In this document: positions 59,591 through 64,000 of the stretch, in pieces
Position numbering within the stretch: the stretch's first letter is position 1
Layout of the letters: every line of letters starts with the position of its first letter
Program-made: the position numbers and the translations under genes
Source of the DNA: Hahella sp. HNIBRBA332
GTDB taxonomy: Bacteria > Pseudomonadota > Gammaproteobacteria > Pseudomonadales > Oleiphilaceae
Assembly: GCF_030719035.1 (NCBI RefSeq)
Contig: NZ_CP132203.1
Location: 1,116,001-1,180,000, forward strand
Length of the DNA stretch: 64,000 nt
Direction: 5' to 3'
Notes under the pieces: generated by a model
The model's database searches: none
Told to the model about the DNA's origin: nothing
The model's input: the letters and a program-made list of their open reading frames with translations, nothing else

Positions 59591-60295
59591 TCAGCAGCCT
59601 GTGGGGTCTATCGTCATCTTCCAGGGGTGAGAGAAATCGGCTCGCACCTCTATTTCTAGTATAGATAAAAACTCTTTTCTTGAAATCTGGCAAGCCCCCA
59701 AAGAGAGAAGGTGTGGATTGGGCACCTGACAGTCAATCAACTGGTAGCCCCAAGCGTGTAATTGCCGGACCAGAGTGATGAATGCGGCTTTGGAGGCGTT
59801 GGTTTCTTTGGAGAACATAGACTCGCCAAAAAAGCAGCGTCCGATGGCGAGGCCATATAGTCCGCCGACCAGTTCGGAGTCCCGCCAGACTTCAATGCTG
59901 TGAGCGAGGCCAATTTGATGGAGATAGCTATACGCCTGAAGCATGTCCGGGGTGATCCAGGTTTCGTCTGAGTACGACCGGGGCGCGGCGCAAGCTTGTA
60001 CTACCTGACTGAAATGCTGGTCGAAACTATAGGTAATTCCGCTGTTACGCAGAAAGCGGCGCATGCTGCGGGATATATGCAGGTCATCGTGTCGAATGAT
60101 GCAGCGTGGATCGGGAGACCACCAAAGTATCGGCTGGTCGTCGCTGAACCAGGGAAAAATGCCGTTTTCATACGCCAGACGTAAGCGGGCGGGATGGAGA
60201 TCGCCGCCAACGCACAGCAGGCCGTTTGGATCCTTCAAGGCGCTGTCAGGATGAGGAAACCATAGGTTGTCATCTAACCAGGGTAGGGCGGGCAT
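59591..60295 (-). CDS. aat: leucyl/phenylalanyl-tRNA-protein transferase
   Basis: Adds Leu or Phe to proteins starting with Lys or Arg, feeding ClpS/ClpAP. 234 residues; MPALPWLDDNLWFPHPDSAL, GLLCVGGDLHPARLRLAYENGIFPWF and WWSPDPRC are highly diagnostic. The start ATG 60295 is chosen over an upstream frame to 60349 that has no ribosome site. It is followed directly by bpt. The C-terminal FLSILEIEVRADFSHPW is slightly longer than E. coli. A terminator for trxB lies upstream. Confidence 0.97.
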   Translation of the reverse strand: MPALPWLDDNLWFPHPDSALKDPNGLLCVGGDLHPARLRLAYENGIFPWFSDDQPILWWSPDPRCIIRHDDLHISRSMRRFLRNSGITYSFDQHFSQVVQACAAPRSYSDETWITPDMLQAYSYLHQIGLAHSIEVWRDSELVGGLYGLAIGRCFFGESMFSKETNASKAAFITLVRQLHAWGYQLIDCQVPNPHLLSLGACQISRKEFLSILEIEVRADFSHPWKMTIDPTGC

Positions 60296-60352
60296 AGAAA
60301 ATGAATCTTGCTGGGCTTGTTTTAATACACAATATCGAAGAAGGCGCAAACA

Positions 60353-60382
60353 AAAACGCCCATTAGGATTAATGGGCGTTTT
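60353..60382 (-). terminator. rho-independent terminator of trxB
   Basis: AAAACGCCCATTA (60353-60365) and TAATGGGCGTTTT (60370-60382) are a perfect 13-bp stem with a 4-base loop, and a T run follows on the minus strand. It lies 18 bases after the trxB stop. Confidence 0.95.
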
Positions 60383-60400
60383 GGCGCATTCCCGGTGGGA

Positions 60401-61351
60401 TTATTGGTCCAGGAACTTCTCGGCGTCAAGAGCCGCCATACAGCCAAAGCCCGCTGAAGTTACCGCCTGGCGGTAGATGTGATCAGCAACGTCGCCTGCG
60501 GCGAATACGCCAGGAACGCTGGTTTGAGTTGCGGCGCCTTCAGAGCCGGAGCGAATTTTGATGTAACCGTCTTTCATGTCCAGCTGGCCTGCGAAAATGT
60601 CGGTGTTGGGCTTGTGGCCAATGGCGATGAATACGCCGGTTACATCCATCTCCTGAGTGCTGTCGTCCTTGGTGCTGCGCAGGCGCAGGCCGGTTACGCC
60701 AGAGTCGTCGCCCAAGACCTCATCCAGCGTATGGTCCCAAACAATCTTGATGTTGCCGTTCTGCTCTTTTTCGAACAGCTTGTCCTGCAGGATTTTTTCC
60801 GCCCGCAGCTTGTCGCGGCGGTGCACCAGAGTGACTTCTGCGGCAATGTTAGACAAATAAAGCGCTTCCTCGACTGCGGTGTTGCCGCCGCCGATAACGG
60901 CGACTTTCTGCTTGCGGTAAAAGAATCCATCGCAGGTTGCGCAGGCGCTAACGCCTTTGCCTTTGAATGCTTCCTCTGAGTCCAGGCCAAGGTACTGCGC
61001 AGAAGCGCCTGTGGCGATGATCAGCGCATCACAGGTGTATTCGCCGTTGTCGCCTTTCAGGCGGAAGGGGCGTTGGCTCAGGTCGGTTTCGTTGATATGG
61101 TCAAAAATGATTTCGGTGTCAAAGCGCTCCGCATGCTTCTGCATGCGCTGCATCAGCTCAGGGCCTTGTACGCCAGCATCGTCGCCCGGCCAGTTGTCGA
61201 CATCCGTGGTGGTGGTCAATTGTCCGCCCATTTGCATGCCGGTAATGATGACCGGGTTCAGGTTGGCGCGGGCTGCGTAAACCGCAGCGGTGTAGCCGGC
61301 GGGGCCGGAGCCGAGAATAAGCAGTTTGATGTGCCTGGTTTCTTTACTCAT
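60401..61351 (-). CDS. trxB: thioredoxin reductase
   Basis: FAD/NADPH enzyme that keeps thioredoxin reduced. 316 residues. FAD loop LGSGPAGYTAAVYAARA, active-site C137-A-T-C140 (SACATCDGFFY), NADPH loop VIGGGNTAVEEALYL and the C-terminal VFAAGDVADHIYRQA are intact. It powers DsbD, MsrB and the Gpx-type peroxidase, all encoded in this window. It is flanked by its own terminator and preceded by a 183-base gap, so it is probably monocistronic. Confidence 0.98.
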   Translation of the reverse strand: MSKETRHIKLLILGSGPAGYTAAVYAARANLNPVIITGMQMGGQLTTTTDVDNWPGDDAGVQGPELMQRMQKHAERFDTEIIFDHINETDLSQRPFRLKGDNGEYTCDALIIATGASAQYLGLDSEEAFKGKGVSACATCDGFFYRKQKVAVIGGGNTAVEEALYLSNIAAEVTLVHRRDKLRAEKILQDKLFEKEQNGNIKIVWDHTLDEVLGDDSGVTGLRLRSTKDDSTQEMDVTGVFIAIGHKPNTDIFAGQLDMKDGYIKIRSGSEGAATQTSVPGVFAAGDVADHIYRQAVTSAGFGCMAALDAEKFLDQ

Positions 61352-61534
61352 TGACGTTCCTTAATGCTGAAATAAAACAATGCCTGGTACGGACCCCTTG
61401 CCGCTGTATCCAATGATCCCTGTGGCTGGAAGGCATCAAAAATAATGCGCCTAAAGTACCATATTTATTTAGCTGGATTGATTATATTTGGTTATGGGGC
61501 ATATAGAGCTACGTAATTATAGGCGGTGCGGTAT

Positions 61535-62443
61535 TTAGACCACCGTCACCTCTCTCAGAATTAGCGTCGATAACGGATAGTGCTCCGCACGGCTTGAGCC
61601 TCCGAGTCGATGTTCGACGACGGCTGGCAGGACGGTCTGAACATCGTCAGGAAGCACGTGCTGGCGTCCCTCCAGTAATGCCCAGCCTTTGGCGGCGCGC
61701 AGTAGTGCGATGGCTCCACGAGGCGAGATGCCGTCTTTAAAGCCGCTATGGCTGCGAGTGTAGGCGATGATGCGCTGTATGTAGTCGATTAGAGGGTCAG
61801 TAGCACGCACCTCTAATACTTTCGCCTGGAGCTCCGCCAACACATCCTGCGGCATAACTGGCTGCAACTTGCTTAATAGCGAGCGGCGATCACTGCCTTT
61901 CAGCAGTTCGCGTTCGGCTTCCGGCGGTGGGTAGCCGAGATGAATGCGCATGAAAAAACGGTCCATTTGCGACTCCGGCAGCAAAAAGGTGCCGGACTGG
62001 TCGGATGGATTCTGAGTCGCAATGACGAAGAACGGCTTCGGAAGCGTGTAAGTGGTTCCTTCAACGCTGATCTGGCGTTCTTCCATGGCTTCCAACAAGG
62101 CGCTCTGAGCCTTTGGCGTGGCGCGGTTGATTTCGTCGGCCAGCACCAGCTGTGCGAACAGAGGGCCTTTGTGAAAAGTGAACTCGCTTTTGTTTTTATC
62201 GAAAAGGTTAATCCCTATCAGGTCTGAAGGCAGCAGATCGCTGGTGAACTGCACCCGGTTGTAACTCAGGCCCAGTGTTTGCGCCATGGCGTGGGAAAGA
62301 GTGGTTTTGCCCATGCCGGGCAGGTCTTCTATCAGCAGGTGCCCTTGACAGAGGAGGGAGGTGAGTGCGAGCTTGATCTGATGCTCTTTGCCTAAAACTA
62401 CTTTGCCAATCTGTGCGACGGCCTGCCTGACGATTTCTGTCAT
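61535..62443 (-). CDS. MoxR-family AAA+ ATPase
   Basis: 302-residue AAA+ ATPase. Walker A GMGKTT in IEDLPGMGKTTLSHAMAQ, the MoxR sequence PKAQSALLEAMEERQISVEG, the sensor ATQNPSDQSGTFLLPESQMDRFFM and the C-terminal winged part SPRGAIALLRAAKGWAL are present. MoxR proteins act as chaperones or assembly factors, usually beside DUF58 and von Willebrand A-domain genes. Those partners are absent here: neighbours are aguB and trxB. It may have been separated from its partners; no specific client can be suggested. Confidence 0.92.
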   Translation of the reverse strand: MTEIVRQAVAQIGKVVLGKEHQIKLALTSLLCQGHLLIEDLPGMGKTTLSHAMAQTLGLSYNRVQFTSDLLPSDLIGINLFDKNKSEFTFHKGPLFAQLVLADEINRATPKAQSALLEAMEERQISVEGTTYTLPKPFFVIATQNPSDQSGTFLLPESQMDRFFMRIHLGYPPPEAERELLKGSDRRSLLSKLQPVMPQDVLAELQAKVLEVRATDPLIDYIQRIIAYTRSHSGFKDGISPRGAIALLRAAKGWALLEGRQHVLPDDVQTVLPAVVEHRLGGSSRAEHYPLSTLILREVTVV

Positions 62444-62542
62444 GGTTCGTCCAATCAGTGGTTAACGGTCATCAGTTGGCTGCGCGCCGCGCTGACTGTT
62501 TGAAAATTATAGTCGCGCCAGGATAATTTGGGCGCTAAATAA

Positions 62543-62567
62543 AGAAGCGGACATAAAGTCCGCTTCT
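62543..62567 (-). terminator. terminator of aguAB
   Basis: AGAAGCGGAC (62543-62552) pairs with GTCCGCTTCT (62558-62567) over ATAAA, a 10-bp stem. On the minus strand it is followed by TTTATTTA, 9 bases after the aguB stop. Confidence 0.85.
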
Positions 62568-62575
62568 GACTCTAA

Positions 62576-63478
62576 CTAGTCGATATAGCGACGAGTCAGG
62601 TTCTGGTAGGCGTCCACTCTGCGGTCGCGCAGATAAGGCCAGATACGACGGACATCGTCCGTGCGCTGCAGGTCAAGCTCAGCAGCGATAATCTGCACGC
62701 TGGAGTCGTCGGCCTGACGCAGGATCTCGCCCTGCTGACCGGCGATAAAACTATTGCCCCAAAACAGGCTGCCGGGAGACTGTTGTGAAGGGTCGGGCTC
62801 TTGACCGACCCTGTTCGCGACGATTACCGGCAACCCGTTGGCGACGGCATGTGCGCGCTGAATGGTGATCCAGGCGTCCAGTTGGCGTTTGTGTTCGGCT
62901 TGATCGTCACGCACGTCCCAACCGATGGCGGTTGGATAGATCAGCATGTCTGCGCCAGCCAGCGCCATCAATCTCGCCGCTTCTGGATACCACTGATCCC
63001 AGCACACCAGTACGCCCAGTTTGCCGACGGAGGTCTGGATCGGCTTGAAGCCTGCTTCAGCGTCGGCATCGCCAGGGGTGAAGTAAAACTTCTCATAAAA
63101 ACCTGGGTCGTCGGGAATATGCATTTTGCGGTATTTGCCGACCAATGATCCGTCTTTCTCCAATACGACTGCTGTATTGTGGTAGAGGCCTGGGGCTCGT
63201 TTCTCGAATAAAGAGCCAACGATCACTACATTGTGCTTGCGCGCGCACTCGGACAGAAACTCGGTGGTCGGACCGGGGATCGGCTCCGCCAAATTGAATA
63301 CGTCAACATCTTCTGTTTGGCAGAAGTACAGGGTGGCGTGCAGCTCCTGCAACACAATCAATTCGGCGCCTTGCGCCGCAGCCTGAGCGATAAGCTCCGC
63401 TGTCAGGGCAAGACTTTTTTCTTTCTCAGGAAAGCTTTGCTGCTGGAGGGCCGCCACCTGTAAGGTGGTTTTTTTCAT
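62576..63478 (-). CDS. aguB: N-carbamoylputrescine amidohydrolase
   Basis: Nitrilase-superfamily enzyme that converts N-carbamoylputrescine to putrescine, CO2 and ammonia. 300 residues. The Glu-Lys-Cys triad is E45 (VLQELHATLYF), K118 (KYRKMHIPDDPGFYEKFYF) and C159 (VLVCWDQWYPEAARLMAL). The gene follows aguA with a one-base stop/start overlap. Together they form the agmatine route to putrescine, used when arginine decarboxylase makes agmatine. Confidence 0.96.
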   Translation of the reverse strand: MKKTTLQVAALQQQSFPEKEKSLALTAELIAQAAAQGAELIVLQELHATLYFCQTEDVDVFNLAEPIPGPTTEFLSECARKHNVVIVGSLFEKRAPGLYHNTAVVLEKDGSLVGKYRKMHIPDDPGFYEKFYFTPGDADAEAGFKPIQTSVGKLGVLVCWDQWYPEAARLMALAGADMLIYPTAIGWDVRDDQAEHKRQLDAWITIQRAHAVANGLPVIVANRVGQEPDPSQQSPGSLFWGNSFIAGQQGEILRQADDSSVQIIAAELDLQRTDDVRRIWPYLRDRRVDAYQNLTRRYID

Positions 63479-64000
63479 CAGATCACCCCCTCTGGTAATT
63501 GCATGGTGACACAGTGGAGACTTCCATGCTGTTCAATCAGACTGCGACAGTCAATGGCTTCTATAGTGCGGTCAGGGAAGCATGATTGGATAGCGTTCAA
63601 TGCCGCCTCGTCCTCAGGAAGGTCGTAGACAGGAACCAGGACCGCCTCGTTAATGATCAGGAAGTTGGCGTATGTCGCAGGTAGGCGATGCCCGTCGTCG
63701 TCATAGCAGGCGCGGGCCATAGGGAGTGGAACCAGCTTGTAAGGCGCGCCGTCCGCATCGACGAATGCCTGCAATTGTTTTTCCATCGCCGACAATTCTG
63801 CGTAATGCTCATCTTCTGGATCCTGGCACTGTACGTAGCAAATAGTGCGTTCATCGCAGAAGCGGGCGAGCGTATCAATATGGCTGTCGGTGTCGTCCCC
63901 AGCCAAATAGCCGTGATCCAGCCACAGAGTGCGCTTGATGCCCAGATGCTCCGCCATAACGGCTTCCACTTTTTCTTTGGTGGCGTCCGGGTTGCGCGTT
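63478..64000 (-). CDS. aguA: agmatine deiminase (C-terminal part, cut by window edge)
   Basis: The C-terminal half of agmatine deiminase; the upstream part is beyond the right edge. It hydrolyses agmatine to N-carbamoylputrescine. The visible piece begins at TRNPDATKEK, includes LWLDHGYLAGDDTDSHIDTLARFC, the catalytic-histidine region, and ends with the catalytic cysteine in GSLHCVTMQLPEGVI. The stop overlaps the aguB start by one base (TGATG), so translation is coupled. About half to 60 percent of a roughly 365-residue protein is missing. Confidence 0.94.
   Translation of the reverse strand, partial: TRNPDATKEKVEAVMAEHLGIKRTLWLDHGYLAGDDTDSHIDTLARFCDERTICYVQCQDPEDEHYAELSAMEKQLQAFVDADGAPYKLVPLPMARACYDDDGHRLPATYANFLIINEAVLVPVYDLPEDEAALNAIQSCFPDRTIEAIDCRSLIEQHGSLHCVTMQLPEGVI

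Noticed and set aside
1..64000. tRNA, rRNA, CRISPR array, insertion sequence or prophage
   Set aside because: I saw no cloverleaf-like tandem arms, repeat-spacer pattern, transposase or phage structural gene in the window by reading; a dedicated tRNA or covariance search was not possible.

Overview
The window looks like chromosome from a marine gammaproteobacterium of the Oceanospirillales/Pseudomonadales type, and the gene set and order resemble Hahella. This is judged from protein similarity and conserved gene order (cbb3 oxidase, icd-rluE-nudJ-mnmA-hflD-purB-roxA, cspD/clpS-clpA-infA-bpt-aat-trxB), not from a database match. I see no prophage, insertion sequence, CRISPR array, rRNA or tRNA. 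Coding density is high and most genes are housekeeping genes.

Layout. 1-7.7 kb: start of a cbb3 oxidase operon (ccoN, ccoO) behind a perfect Anr/FNR box, then a small hydrolase, rlmM, tusA, an EamA permease and dsbD. 8-14.7 kb: epmC, a DEAD-box helicase, pdxB, a PilZ protein, htpX and a DUF1330-like protein. 14.7-16.8 kb: a divergent AmpR-type regulator and class A beta-lactamase. 17-25 kb: alaA, msrB, a Tag-like glycosylase, a peroxidase translationally coupled to an OhrR-like regulator, a hybrid histidine kinase, a membrane protein and sixA. 25-34 kb: a nucleoside acquisition cluster (BMP-type binding protein, double ATPase, two permeases, ribokinase, nucleoside hydrolase, lipoprotein 5'-nucleotidase). 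It would strip phosphate from nucleotides outside the inner membrane, import the nucleosides, cut them to base and ribose, and phosphorylate the ribose.

34-40 kb: a prolyl-4-hydroxylase-like oxygenase, an acid-phosphatase-like phosphoesterase with a large extra C-terminal region, aceA, and a divergent LysR gene with a candidate operator between the two. 40-46.7 kb is the most unusual part: a CHASE2 adenylate cyclase is divergent from a three-gene operon encoding a TPR/beta-barrel protein resembling Slam (DUF560), a FecR-domain protein with a predicted TbpB-like C-terminal barrel, and a protein with a cyclic-nucleotide-binding domain but no DNA-binding domain. I propose this as a cAMP-linked cell-surface sensing or export module.

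46.7-54.7 kb: conserved block of RNA modification and central metabolism genes (GNAT protein, roxA, purB, hflD, mnmA, nudJ, rluE, icd). 54.9-61.4 kb: nearly complete N-degron pathway (clpS, clpA, bpt, aat) with a cspD-like gene, infA and trxB. 61.5-64 kb: an isolated MoxR ATPase and the agmatine-to-putrescine genes aguB and aguA, the latter cut by the window edge.
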